Positions 47,447-56,442 of a stretch of DNA of 64,000 nt are shown here, in pieces; the first letter of the stretch is position 1; every line of letters begins with the position of its first letter. Position numbers and translations under genes: made by a program. The stretch covers positions 262,421 to 326,420 of the forward strand of contig NZ_JBEXMJ010000010.1 in assembly GCF_040610475.1 (NCBI RefSeq), written 5' to 3'. The notes below the pieces were generated by a model. The model was not told the DNA's origin, searched no databases, and saw only the letters and a program-made list of their open reading frames with translations. The stretch is from Actinopolymorpha sp. NPDC004070. Its GTDB lineage: Bacteria; Actinomycetota; Actinomycetes; Propionibacteriales; Actinopolymorphaceae.

Positions 47447-48354
47447 CCGAGCAGCTGACCGAGCTCCTCGTCGTACGGCGCGAAGTGGTCGTCCAAGCGG
47501 CGGCGGAGCGACTCGGGCAGCGGCCTGCCCGGCCGGGCGTTGTACCGCTCGAACGACGCCGGCCGCCAGGCGGGCAGGCCGAGGAAGTCGAGGATGCCCG
47601 CGAAGACGGGTTCGGGCCGGGTGGAGAAGTCCTCGCTCGCGACCACGAGCACCTGCCCGGGGTCGAACCCGTCGTACAGCCGCCGCAGCTGTTCGGCGTA
47701 GCGTCCACGCGTCAGGTAGGCGTGGTGGCGGTGTGAGTGGCTCACGTAGCGCGGGTCGGTACGCAGCCGCTCCTCCTCACCGGCGAGCCGGCTCTCCTCC
47801 AGCTCCAGCGCTCCCTCGAACGTCGGCTCGGTCTCGAAACCGCGCGCCACCGCGTGCTTGTAGGCGGAGTACGCGCGCTCGACCGGATCCCGCAACATGA
47901 CGATCAGGCGGACGTCCGGAAGGTCGTGTCTGATCCTCGGCAGCGCCAGCGGGTGGTAGAGGTAGTAGCCGCTGGACTCCATCGCCTGCGGCTCGGGGGT
48001 CGCGGACGCACCGCCCGCAAGCGGGAGTTGCGCGGCGGCCGCGCGCCGCCTGGCGGTGGCCCGCAGCTGGAAGTGGCCGCGGTACCACGCCGGACCGTGG
48101 TGGTAGCCGAGGTCGAAGTAGTTGATCCCCTTGTGCAGGACCGGTCCGGCGACCACGGGATGGGCGATCAGCGCGCGGTGCAGCGCCGTGGTGCCGCACC
48201 GCTGGCCGCCGATCACCAGGAACGAGGGCAGCAACCGCCGGCTCGCGGTGAGCCGCCCGAGGGTGACGCTCACCTTCCGGCCCGACTCCTTCGCCCACTG
48301 CGGTGCGGACGAGCGCAGCGGGTTCCTGGCCGTGTCGGTTCCCTGCATGCTCAC
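47407..48354 (-). CDS. PAPS-dependent sulfotransferase domain protein
   Basis: A 315-residue sulfotransferase. The 5'-phosphosulfate loop is PSFLVIGGQRCGTTALHRAL at about residues 43-62; the 3'-phosphate site is LIVMLRDPVERAYSAYKHAV around 150-169. The C-terminal half has the family's LVVASEDFSTRPEPVFAGI and FLGLP segments. It resembles heparan-sulfate-type sulfotransferases that modify carbohydrates; PAPS as donor is inferred. GTG at 48354 overlaps the AMIN lipoprotein stop by 4 bp. It is the third gene of a PKD-AMIN-sulfotransferase operon that reads away from the polysaccharide genes. Confidence 0.87.
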   Translation of the reverse strand: MSMQGTDTARNPLRSSAPQWAKESGRKVSVTLGRLTASRRLLPSFLVIGGQRCGTTALHRALIAHPVVAGPVLHKGINYFDLGYHHGPAWYRGHFQLRATARRRAAAAQLPLAGGASATPEPQAMESSGYYLYHPLALPRIRHDLPDVRLIVMLRDPVERAYSAYKHAVARGFETEPTFEGALELEESRLAGEEERLRTDPRYVSHSHRHHAYLTRGRYAEQLRRLYDGFDPGQVLVVASEDFSTRPEPVFAGILDFLGLPAWRPASFERYNARPGRPLPESLRRRLDDHFAPYDEELGQLLGQPPVWRRPPVSA

Positions 48355-49094
48355 CGGTCGCGTACCTCCAGCACCAGGCTGGCCTCCCCCTTGTTCTCGT
48401 GCAGGCGGAACTCCGCGCGGCGGTTCACCCCGACGCCGAACTTCAGGCTGCCCGCGACGTTGTGCACCAACAGGATCTCGCGCACCTGCGGCTGCCCGGG
48501 CGTCAGGTCCGACGGGACCGCCAGCCGGCCGCTGACGTTGGGGTTGGTCAGCTTGAACGACACCTCGAGGAAGGCGTTCCCCTCCACCGCGATCGGGTCG
48601 TCCTCGGGGTGCGCACGTACGACGTCGACGTAGCGAACCTCGTACCTCGGCACCACCTTGGTGTCGGCGAAGCGGAACGTCACGGACTCCATCCCGCGCC
48701 CCCGCGCGGTGGTGAGCCCGACCAGCCGCGCCCGGGCGGTGCTGGTGTTGGTCCGCGGCTTCACGCTGAACACCCGCGGGGGTACGGGCTCCGGGCTCGG
48801 AGCCGTGGTCGGCGCGGGCTGCTCACGTCTGCGCGGGGGTGCCTTCGGCTCGGACTCGTCGTCCTTCGACACCTGCCGGACCCGCACCGAGGAAGTCGGC
48901 GTCGCGGTGGGCTCGGGCGTGGCGGTCGGCGTGGCCGGGGTGCTCGCCGGGCGCCCGGCCTCCATGTCGCCGGAGGAGTTCGAGCACGCCCCGAGTCCGA
49001 CGGCGAGCACCGAGACGGCCAGCAGGGCGCACACCTTCTCGCCGGCACTCCTGCCCCGGCTCGGCGGGGTCTCGATGTTCTCGTGGGAGATCAC
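48351..49094 (-). CDS. AMIN-like domain lipoprotein
   Basis: A 247-residue lipoprotein with signal LLAVSVLAVGLGAC and lipid-modified Cys at about residue 32. A Thr/Pro/Arg-rich linker of ~75 residues follows, then a beta-rich domain from ~115 on (MESVTFRFADTKVVPRYEVRYVDV in part, FLEVSFKLTNPN, EILLVHNVAG) that matches the AMIN-like fold seen in actinobacterial lipoproteins. AMIN-type domains bind cell-wall polymers. GTG at 49094 overlaps the upstream PKD gene stop by 4 bp, and its stop overlaps the sulfotransferase start, so the three are co-translated. Confidence 0.8.
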   Translation of the reverse strand: MISHENIETPPSRGRSAGEKVCALLAVSVLAVGLGACSNSSGDMEAGRPASTPATPTATPEPTATPTSSVRVRQVSKDDESEPKAPPRRREQPAPTTAPSPEPVPPRVFSVKPRTNTSTARARLVGLTTARGRGMESVTFRFADTKVVPRYEVRYVDVVRAHPEDDPIAVEGNAFLEVSFKLTNPNVSGRLAVPSDLTPGQPQVREILLVHNVAGSLKFGVGVNRRAEFRLHENKGEASLVLEVRDR

Positions 49095-51952
49095 GGCTGG
49101 GCTCCGATCAGGAAGGACCACATGGTGGCCTGGGCGCTCGCGGTGTCGGCGGTCGCGGTCAGCCCGCCCGCCGTGCCGGTGCCGGCTGCGACGGTGCTGT
49201 CGGTCGCCAGCGTGGTGACGTGCCCGCCGCCGGTGCCGGTCGCGCTGCGGCGTACCCCCTGCCCGGCCGGTGCGGTCAGCGCGGTGGTGCCCGAGGACTT
49301 CTCCGCCCAGTAGCTGACCAGCCGCGGCGCGGTGCCGTCCGGCACCTGGACCGTCGGGGTGGTGTGGGTGGTTCCGGACGTGGTCTCCGCCCTGCCCGCG
49401 GCGCCGAGTATCACCAGGTTGTTCCCGCGGTAGGCGAGCAGCGTCAAGTCGCCCTTGACATAGGCGGAGGTCGTCACCGTGACCGCCGTTCCGGCGTCGC
49501 CGGCCGCCGCCACCTTCTGCCAGCCGCGGGTGACCATGCCGCTGGTCTGCTGGGGCGCGACGTTGGACCAGCCGGTGACGCCGGTGGGCCCGGACACGGT
49601 CGCCGTCACGTCGTTGAACGAGGCCAGCAACAGCAGCCGGTCGCCGGCCCGGACGGCCGCCGGAACGGTCACCTGGTGGGTGGTGGCGTTGGCGTTGGCT
49701 CCGGCCACCCCGACGAACTCCACGCCGGTTGGCACCGTCGTGGTCGTCACGGTGTAGCTCGTGGTCGAGGAGGCGCCCTTGTCGTCGGTCACGGTGAGCC
49801 GGACGGTCTGGTCGGCGGCGGTGGCGAAGGTGTGCGAGACCGTCGCGCCGTCGCCGGTGGAGCCGTCGCCGAAGTCCCAGGTGTACTTGGCGATCGTGCC
49901 GTCGGAGTCGCGCGAGGACGCGCCGCTGAACGAGCACACGAGGTACCGGCACTCGCCCGTGGCCACGGCCACCGGCGGGTCGTTGGCAGCCGGGGCACCC
50001 CTGGTGGACAGGAACATCGCCCGCGAGCGCCAGTTGAGCCCGTCGACCGAGGGACCGCTGATGATGCGGACCGTGCCGGACGCCGGCTGGTCGTTCGCGA
50101 AGTCCACCCGGCGCAGGTTGCCGTCGACCGAACTGCCCCAGTAGAGGCGGCCGTTGGCGAAGAACATCCCGGTCACCTTGGAGAAGTCGATCTGGGCCGA
50201 GCTCCCGGTGGCGGTGAACCGCTGTGCGCCCACCACGTAGCTCTCCACGGTGAACCTGCGGTAGTACAGCGACGTCTGGCCGCTGACGGTGTAGTAGAGC
50301 CGGCCGTCCTTCCAGAACATCCCGGTCGCCGCCGCGACGTCGGTGTGCCAGGGCGCGTCGTTGACGATCTGGTCGGCGAGGTTGATCGGCGTGGCCGTGC
50401 CGTAGTTCGTGCCGTCGAAGGTGCGCCGGTTGAACAGCCCGTTGGACCAGCCGGTGTAGATCTGGTCGCCGAGCATGAAGCCTCCGCGCACGCTCGTCCA
50501 GTCGATGCCGCCGGCGGGGACGTCCCGGTTGGGGCCGGAGGACGTTTCGGTGACGGCCCGGACGACCGGGTGGGTGGCGGTCGTGGGTACGGCGTAGACG
50601 TCACCGGGAATCGTTCCGACCGTCGGCCGCGGCGGCGTGGTGCCGCCGGCGAGCGGCATGAAGCCGATCCGGGCGTGGTACTCCCAGTTGCCCAGTCGGT
50701 CGGTGTCGCTGCCCACCCACAGTCCCGCGGAGGTGGCCAGCATGTCGAACACGCCGACGCCCTTGGTGCGGCCGGGGTTCCACCGGAACGGCAGACCGGT
50801 CTGCGGGTCCAGGGCGGCGATGCCCTCCCGGCTCACCGCGCCCCGGCCGGCCTTGTCCCCGGCCCACGGGTTGTTGTGCCAGCGGAAGTGGCCACCGACG
50901 TAGACCGCCGCGCCGGTCACCGCCACGGCGTACGTCGTGTCGCCGCCGGTGTACTCGGCCCAGGTCGGGGTGATGCCGGTGCCGCGCGCACGGGTCTCGA
51001 ACCGGCTGTTGGTGTCACAGGACTTGGGCGGACCGCCTGCGTAGGCCCCGGTCGTGGTGACCACGAAGTAGGTGCCGTCCGGGGAGATGTCGATGTCGCG
51101 CATGTAGGAGTCGACCGACGCCGAACAGTACGGCGTGCCGTCACTCTTGACCATGGGATAGAAGTCGGTCCGCCAGTTGGTGACCGAGGCCGCCGTGCCC
51201 CCGATGTCCAGCATCGCGATCTGCGAACGGGACTGCCCGCCGGCGAGGGTGAAGTTTCCGATGGCGACCAGCGTCGAGCGGTCCGGGCTGATGTCCATCT
51301 TCAACACCTGCAGCACGCCGCCGTTCTGCGGTGCGGCGAACTGCACCCGGTCGAACGGGTCGTACGCGCCGGTGGTGGCGTTGATCGTCGCCAGCGCCGG
51401 CTGGGCGTTCCCGTTGACGGTGGCGAACGTGCCGGCGATCCACAGCCGGTTGCCGACCAACCGCATGTCCTTGATCCGTCCGTTGAGCGCCGGGCTGGAG
51501 AAGCCCGATGTCAACTGGCCGTTGGCGACGTTGATCTTGGCAATGCTCTTCGCGGCCTGGCCGTTGACGGTGTTGAAGAAGCCGCCAGCGAACACCGTGG
51601 AACCGTCGGCGGACACGATGAGTGTCGTCACCTCGCCGTCGGTGCGGGGATTGAACGTCGTACTGACGGCTCCGGTCGTCGCACTGAACGCGACCAGGTT
51701 GGCGCGGTTGTAGATCGTGTTTCCGTCGGCCGAACTCACCTGGGAGAACTCCCCGCCCAAGATGATCGTCCCGCCGACCTGGACGATCGACATGACCCGG
51801 CCGTCCAGCACGTGTGGCGTCCAGTTGACGGGGTCGGCACTGACGACCTTCGACTGCGGCACCTGGACGGCCGCCGCCTGCGAAGGCAACACGACCGTCG
51901 CGAGGGCGACCAGCATCAGGGCAGCGGCGACACGCATGCGGCGCAGCAACAC
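49091..51952 (-). CDS. Large secreted beta-propeller/PKD-domain protein
   Basis: A 953-residue exported protein. Signal peptide: RRMRVAAALMLVALATVVLP with an Ala-rich cleavage site (SQAAA). Residues ~35-390 are propeller-like repeats of the DUF5122 type (VQVGGTIILGGEFSQV, VFAGGFFNTVNGQAAKSI, LWIAGTFATVNGNAQPALA). A second propeller-like region follows to ~665. A PKD domain around 680-765 has YTWDFGDGSTGDGATVSHTF. The C-terminal ~190 residues form a beta-sandwich found in other actinobacterial surface proteins. No LPxTG motif is present. GTG at 51952 has GGGGGGAAC upstream. It heads the operon with the AMIN lipoprotein and sulfotransferase. Confidence 0.85.
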   Translation of the reverse strand: MLLRRMRVAAALMLVALATVVLPSQAAAVQVPQSKVVSADPVNWTPHVLDGRVMSIVQVGGTIILGGEFSQVSSADGNTIYNRANLVAFSATTGAVSTTFNPRTDGEVTTLIVSADGSTVFAGGFFNTVNGQAAKSIAKINVANGQLTSGFSSPALNGRIKDMRLVGNRLWIAGTFATVNGNAQPALATINATTGAYDPFDRVQFAAPQNGGVLQVLKMDISPDRSTLVAIGNFTLAGGQSRSQIAMLDIGGTAASVTNWRTDFYPMVKSDGTPYCSASVDSYMRDIDISPDGTYFVVTTTGAYAGGPPKSCDTNSRFETRARGTGITPTWAEYTGGDTTYAVAVTGAAVYVGGHFRWHNNPWAGDKAGRGAVSREGIAALDPQTGLPFRWNPGRTKGVGVFDMLATSAGLWVGSDTDRLGNWEYHARIGFMPLAGGTTPPRPTVGTIPGDVYAVPTTATHPVVRAVTETSSGPNRDVPAGGIDWTSVRGGFMLGDQIYTGWSNGLFNRRTFDGTNYGTATPINLADQIVNDAPWHTDVAAATGMFWKDGRLYYTVSGQTSLYYRRFTVESYVVGAQRFTATGSSAQIDFSKVTGMFFANGRLYWGSSVDGNLRRVDFANDQPASGTVRIISGPSVDGLNWRSRAMFLSTRGAPAANDPPVAVATGECRYLVCSFSGASSRDSDGTIAKYTWDFGDGSTGDGATVSHTFATAADQTVRLTVTDDKGASSTTSYTVTTTTVPTGVEFVGVAGANANATTHQVTVPAAVRAGDRLLLLASFNDVTATVSGPTGVTGWSNVAPQQTSGMVTRGWQKVAAAGDAGTAVTVTTSAYVKGDLTLLAYRGNNLVILGAAGRAETTSGTTHTTPTVQVPDGTAPRLVSYWAEKSSGTTALTAPAGQGVRRSATGTGGGHVTTLATDSTVAAGTGTAGGLTATADTASAQATMWSFLIGAQP

Positions 51953-52265
51953 GAGTTCCCCCCAAGGAACGAAGCCCCCGCCGGCGTCCCAGGGTCCGAA
52001 GTGGGATGTCGGCCAGCGCGGCACGACGCCGCGTATGTGTGCATGGTGCCAGCACAAGTCCCCCACGACCAGAAAAGTAACCATATCTTTCTGAACGACA
52101 CCGAATCTTCTTGAACGACGCCGACCCCCAGGCCGGTCTCGTATCCTCGGGGGATAATCGGGGGCAGATCCGTGCAGTTCCCCACAGCGTGGAGACGGTG
52201 CAACTTCCCTGCTCCCGACGGCGGACCGGTCGGTCATTCGCGCGAGCCACCCTGGAGGTCACCCG
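51953..52265. promoter_or_regulatory. Divergent control region between the PKD protein and polymerase genes
   Basis: A ~310-bp interval, lower in GC than its surroundings, with no credible gene although open frames cross it. It contains a pair of 20-bp direct repeats (52086-52125), the shared 12-mer AACGACACCGAA, and AT-rich stretches (AGTAACCATATCTTTC; GGGATAATCGGG) suitable for promoters on both strands. GGAGG before the polymerase GTG closes the interval. Confidence 0.6.
52086..52125 (+). repeat. Tandem 20-bp direct repeat
   Basis: TCTTTCTGAACGACACCGAA is followed immediately by TCTTCTTGAACGACGCCGAC: 16 of 20 positions match and the TGAACGAC core is identical. The period of 20 bp (about two helical turns) suits a dimeric or cooperative regulator. 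A related element occurs at 58701. Confidence 0.7.
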
Positions 52266-53744
52266 GTGCGGGACGAGCAGCACGAGAGTGCGCGAAACGC
52301 CATGCTCGCGACGCGTCCGGTGACACCTCCTCCGGCAGCCGACCCACCGGCGACGACCGCGACGGTGACGACCGCGACGGTGACACCTCCGGCGGGCACC
52401 GGGTCGGTCGGCTCGTGGACCGCTCCGAAGGTGTTCCGGCCCGGATGGCCGCTGACGGCGTTGTTCCTGTTGTTTCCGTTGTGGTGGGTGTTCGGCCTCA
52501 CGACGTTCGCCTTCGTCATCTTCGCGGTGCCACTCGCCGTCGAGCTTCTCCGCCGGCGCGCCCTGCGCGTACCCCGCGGCTTCGGCACCTGGCTGCTGTT
52601 CCTCGCCTGGACGCTGGCCGGGGTGACCATGCTGTGGAGCGACGCACCCACCGGCGAGCCCGGCGGCGGAGGGGGCGGGCGGCTGATGGTCTTCGGCTTC
52701 CGTGCCGCGATGTACCTCGCCGCGACCGTCTTCCTGCTCTACGTCGTCAATGCCGACGAGCGCCGGCTGCCGACCCGGCGGGTGTTGCGGTTGCTGGGGT
52801 TCATGTTCGTCGTCACCACGTGTGGCGGACTGCTCGGAGTCGTGGCGCCGTCGCTGGAGTTCCGTTCGGTGCTGGAGCTGGTGCTTCCGCACGGGCTGGC
52901 CGGCAACTCCTTCATCAACCCGATGATCCATCCGGCCGCGGCCGAGACCCAGAACATCCTGGGGTACGAGGAGGGTCGGCCGATCGCGCCGTTCGCGTTC
53001 GCCAACTCCTGGGGAGCCAACTATTCGTTGTATCTGCCGTTCTTCCTGCTGGCGTGGTTCGGCCCCGACGCGGGCTGGCGGCGCCGGCTGGCACCGTTCG
53101 TCGTGTTGCTCAGCCTGGTGCCCGTGGTCTACTCGCTGAACCGCGGGCTGTGGGGCGCCCTGGGCGTCGGCGTGCTCTATCTCGCGCTGCGGCTCGCGGC
53201 GATGGGCAGGGTGTGGGCGTTGCAGGCCATCGTGGCGGCGATCCTGCTCGGCGCCATCGCGTTCGTCGCCAGTCCGCTCGGCACGATGGTGCAGGCGCGG
53301 CTCAACGCCCCGCACTCCAACGAACGTCGCGGGCAGCTCGCCACCGACACCGTACGCAACGTGGTGGAGGGGTCGCCGGTCCTCGGCTTCGGGTCCACCC
53401 GGAAGGTGCGCGGCAGCTATTTCTCCATCGCCGGCGGCTCGACACCGGACTGTCCCGCCTGCGGCGTGCCGCCGCTCGGCACGCAGGGTCAGCTGTGGAT
53501 GGTGGTCTTCTCCCAGGGCCTGGCCGGGCTGGGACTGTTCCTCTACTTCTTCGCCCGGAGGTTCTTCGCGCACTGGCGCGATCACGCGGCCCTGAGCATC
53601 GCGGGTTGCGTCTCGCTCATCTTCTGGGGCATCGAGCTGTTCGTCTACGACACCCTGGACGCCCCGCTGATCACGGTGATGATCGCGATCGGGCTGATGG
53701 CCCGGATGACGCGGGCGGAACGAAGGGCGGTGGGTGCACGATGA
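52266..53744 (+). CDS. O-antigen ligase/polymerase-like membrane protein
   Basis: A 492-residue protein with about ten to twelve helices and the Wzy/WaaL-type architecture. A Pro/Thr-rich cytoplasmic N-terminus of ~50 residues precedes FLLFPLWWVFGLTTFAFVIF. A large extracytoplasmic loop in the second half holds NERRGQLATDTVRNVVEGSP and GFGSTRKVRGSYFSIAGG, matching the R-G-x-W/TD style region of polymerases and ligases. It probably polymerises or attaches the surface polysaccharide. GTG at 52266 has GGAGG 7 nt upstream. The stop overlaps the next ATG by 4 bp. Confidence 0.82.
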   Translation: MRDEQHESARNAMLATRPVTPPPAADPPATTATVTTATVTPPAGTGSVGSWTAPKVFRPGWPLTALFLLFPLWWVFGLTTFAFVIFAVPLAVELLRRRALRVPRGFGTWLLFLAWTLAGVTMLWSDAPTGEPGGGGGGRLMVFGFRAAMYLAATVFLLYVVNADERRLPTRRVLRLLGFMFVVTTCGGLLGVVAPSLEFRSVLELVLPHGLAGNSFINPMIHPAAAETQNILGYEEGRPIAPFAFANSWGANYSLYLPFFLLAWFGPDAGWRRRLAPFVVLLSLVPVVYSLNRGLWGALGVGVLYLALRLAAMGRVWALQAIVAAILLGAIAFVASPLGTMVQARLNAPHSNERRGQLATDTVRNVVEGSPVLGFGSTRKVRGSYFSIAGGSTPDCPACGVPPLGTQGQLWMVVFSQGLAGLGLFLYFFARRFFAHWRDHAALSIAGCVSLIFWGIELFVYDTLDAPLITVMIAIGLMARMTRAERRAVGAR

Positions 53745-54994
53745 GCGAGCTGCCGTACCCAACCACCGAGGACCGCCACCAGACCACGCTGGAAGCCCTG
53801 CTGGAGACCACCCGGGCGCTGTGGCCCGCTCCCGCCTGCAGTCGGGTCGAGGGTTCGCTGCCACATGGGCACCAAGTGGTACGCGAGTACGCACTCCTTC
53901 CGGACCGGCGTCAACCTCGCCTTGCGCTGCCCGTCGGCGCGCGCCGGGTCGCCGCCGAGCTGTTCCGGAAGTACAGCCAGGGACTGTCCCGCCGCGAGCG
54001 GTACACCCGCGCCGCGATGGCCCGGCTGGTCGCCACCCGCCCCGGCAACCGGGCGGTGACCCGGCTCGCTCCGGACCGGCTCGTCGTCAGCGCGCCGGCC
54101 GGCCGTCCGGTCGAATCGATCGAGGACCACCTCTCGCACCTGCTGGACAGCGAGGTGATGGTCACCGTGGGCGTCGGCCCGCCCCGGGCCAACCGCAAGC
54201 CGGTTCTGCAGGTGCTCACGCCGGACGGCCGCACCCTCGCCTTCGTGAAGGTGGGGTTGTGGCCGGTGACCACCGAGCTCGTCCGGGGCGAGGCCGAGGC
54301 CCTCGAGGCGTACTGGTCGGCCGGTCCGCCCGGCCGGCTCGTCCACGCGCCCCGCGTGCTGCACCACGGCCGGTGGCGCTCGCTGGAGCTGCTGGTCCTC
54401 GAGCCCATGCTGCCCGGCCACGCCCGCTGGAGCCGTCCGGACGAACCCACCGCGGCGATGGCAGAGCTCGGCGGCCGGCTCGGCACGAGCCGGCGCCCCC
54501 TCGAACGCAGCCTGGTGTGGGAAGGCGCCCGGGCCAGTCCGCCCGCGTTGACCGACCTGGACCAGGCGGCCGCCCTCGCCCGGGTGGTCGCCACCGTGGA
54601 GCGGCGCTTCGGGTCGACGCCGTTGACGTGCGGCGCGTGGCACGGCGACTGGACGCCGTGGAACATGGCCTGGGACAGCGACCAGGTTCTGCTGTGGGAC
54701 TTCGAACGCTTCGCCGTCGGCGTCCCGCTCGGCTTCGACCTGGCGCACTACCGCCTGCAGGCGGTGCTGCGCTCACACGGGGAGGCGGCCGCGGCCGAGC
54801 GGGCGCGTGCCGGACTGCTCGCCGGCGCCGCCGGCGAATGTGCGCCCGGTGACGATCCCGAGGCCGTCCAGATGGCGTACCTCGTCGAGCTCGCCCGCCG
54901 GTACGCGCTTGCCAGCCAGCCCGTCGAGGGCAGGCCGTTGCGTGCTCGGACCGCCTGGCTGATCGCGCTGCTCAGGGAGCTGGTGGGCCGGTGA
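53741..54994 (+). CDS. Aminoglycoside phosphotransferase/kinase-fold protein
   Basis: A 417-residue protein whose C-terminal half carries the APH-type kinase catalytic residues: GAWHGDWTPWNMAW (Brenner HxDxxxxN, with Asp and Asn present) and LLWDFERFA (DFE/DxD metal motif). An ATP-binding lysine candidate lies in LAFVKVGLWPV. The N-terminal ~150 residues resemble nothing I know. In this locus it may phosphorylate a sugar or lipid carrier, but that is inferred from position alone. It is coupled to the polymerase upstream and to the chain-length protein downstream by ATGA/GTGA overlaps. Confidence 0.7.
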   Translation: MSELPYPTTEDRHQTTLEALLETTRALWPAPACSRVEGSLPHGHQVVREYALLPDRRQPRLALPVGARRVAAELFRKYSQGLSRRERYTRAAMARLVATRPGNRAVTRLAPDRLVVSAPAGRPVESIEDHLSHLLDSEVMVTVGVGPPRANRKPVLQVLTPDGRTLAFVKVGLWPVTTELVRGEAEALEAYWSAGPPGRLVHAPRVLHHGRWRSLELLVLEPMLPGHARWSRPDEPTAAMAELGGRLGTSRRPLERSLVWEGARASPPALTDLDQAAALARVVATVERRFGSTPLTCGAWHGDWTPWNMAWDSDQVLLWDFERFAVGVPLGFDLAHYRLQAVLRSHGEAAAAERARAGLLAGAAGECAPGDDPEAVQMAYLVELARRYALASQPVEGRPLRARTAWLIALLRELVGR

Positions 54995-56442
54995 CCGGCA
55001 CCACCGTGCCCGGCACCGCACCGGGCACCTCATCAAGCGCTCCATCGGGCACCGCGTCGGACCCCGCGTTCGGCACGGAGCCGAGCGCCCGGGACACGCT
55101 CGAGGCGGCGGGGTACTCCCGGTTCGTCCGCCGGCACTGGCTGGTGTGCTGCCTGCTCGGCCTGGTGGGGTTCGCGATCGGGCTGCTCGGTCCGTTGCGT
55201 ACGCCGGCGAGCTACCGGTCGACCGTCGAGGTGTTCGCGCCGGCGACACCGGCCTACCTCGCGATCTCGGTCGACCCGTCGGCGCCCGCCGTGGACCCAC
55301 GAGAGTGGACCCAGGACACTGAGGCCGCACTGCTGCTTTCGCAGCCCGTGCTCACCGCGGTGGCCCGGCAGTTGCCCGGCCACCCCGACCCGGCCACACT
55401 CGCGGACCGGATCGAGGTCTCCGTACCCACGACCACCCGGGTGTACCAGATCGGCTTCAGCGATCGCGACCCCCGGCGAGCCCAGCAGGGCGCGCGGGTG
55501 CTGGCCGTGGAGTTCGCCCGCTACCGGGCGAAGGTCCTCACCGCCCGCGCGGAGCGGGTGGCCGCGGCGCTCGACTCCCGTCGTACGTACCTCCAGAACC
55601 TGTTGGACGACCTCCCGGTGCCCGGCAGCTTACGAAACGAGGGCCGAGACTCCGGCGACCCCACTCCCGCGCCGGCCAACCTGGTGCCGCGCGGTCAGAT
55701 CCAGGCCCAGATCGGTGAGATCGACGATGCCCTGACCAAGACCGCCCTCACCGGCTCCAACACCGCGGCGGTCGTCCGGTCGGCCACCCTTCCGAAGCGG
55801 CCCGAACGCCACAACTCCGAGGTGCCGCCGATGTCCGGGCTGATGCTCGGACTGCTGGCCGGACTGGCGGTCGGCGCGGTGCGCGAGTGGGCTCGCCCGG
55901 CGGTGCGCGAGGTCGGCGAGGTCACCGCCGCCACCGGCCTGGCTCCGGTCGCCGTCGTGAACCGGCGAGGACTGCGCCGTCCCGCGGGTCACCGCGACGC
56001 CGTTGACCTGCACCCGCTCGCCGTGCAGGTCCGCCTCCTCCTCGACGCGGAGGCCTTCGCCGATTCGGCCGGTACCACGGCCGGCACCTCGACCGGCCCG
56101 GCCGGCGATCCGCCGATCGTTCTCGTCACCGGTCCCTGCGCGGACGAGGTGACCGCCGCGCTCGCCGACCACCTGCGCACCGCGTTGGCCGTGGCGGGCG
56201 ACGCCGCCGGAGACGACCTGCTGGAGAACGCCCGCGTGCCCACCAGCCGTCCGGACGACAGGGACACCTTCGCGCTGGCCCGGGCCGCGGACGTGGTGGT
56301 GCTGGTGGCCGACCTCGCACACAGCACCCGAAGCGAACTCGACCGCTGCGCCCGCCTGGTGACCCGGGCGGCGGGACCGCGCGTCATCACCGTCGCGGTC
56401 AGCGACCGGGACACCAGTGCCGAACGGAGCTACCCAAGATGA
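54991..56442 (+). CDS. Chain-length determinant (Wzz)-like protein with degenerate kinase domain
   Basis: A 483-residue protein. Residues ~45-65 form the first membrane helix (LVCCLLGLVGFAIGLLG) and ~280-300 the second (GLMLGLLAGLAVGAV), bracketing an extracytoplasmic Wzz-type domain. The C-terminal ~110 residues occupy the place of a BY-kinase/P-loop domain, but the Walker A site reads VTGPCADEVTAAL with no GKS/GKT, and DADxR is missing. It is thus a co-polymerase without evident ATPase. Leu214 is encoded by TTA (55630-55632), the only TTA noticed in a recognised gene here. GTG start overlaps the previous stop; its own stop overlaps the GT2 ATG. Confidence 0.72.
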   Translation: MTGTTVPGTAPGTSSSAPSGTASDPAFGTEPSARDTLEAAGYSRFVRRHWLVCCLLGLVGFAIGLLGPLRTPASYRSTVEVFAPATPAYLAISVDPSAPAVDPREWTQDTEAALLLSQPVLTAVARQLPGHPDPATLADRIEVSVPTTTRVYQIGFSDRDPRRAQQGARVLAVEFARYRAKVLTARAERVAAALDSRRTYLQNLLDDLPVPGSLRNEGRDSGDPTPAPANLVPRGQIQAQIGEIDDALTKTALTGSNTAAVVRSATLPKRPERHNSEVPPMSGLMLGLLAGLAVGAVREWARPAVREVGEVTAATGLAPVAVVNRRGLRRPAGHRDAVDLHPLAVQVRLLLDAEAFADSAGTTAGTSTGPAGDPPIVLVTGPCADEVTAALADHLRTALAVAGDAAGDDLLENARVPTSRPDDRDTFALARAADVVVLVADLAHSTRSELDRCARLVTRAAGPRVITVAVSDRDTSAERSYPR

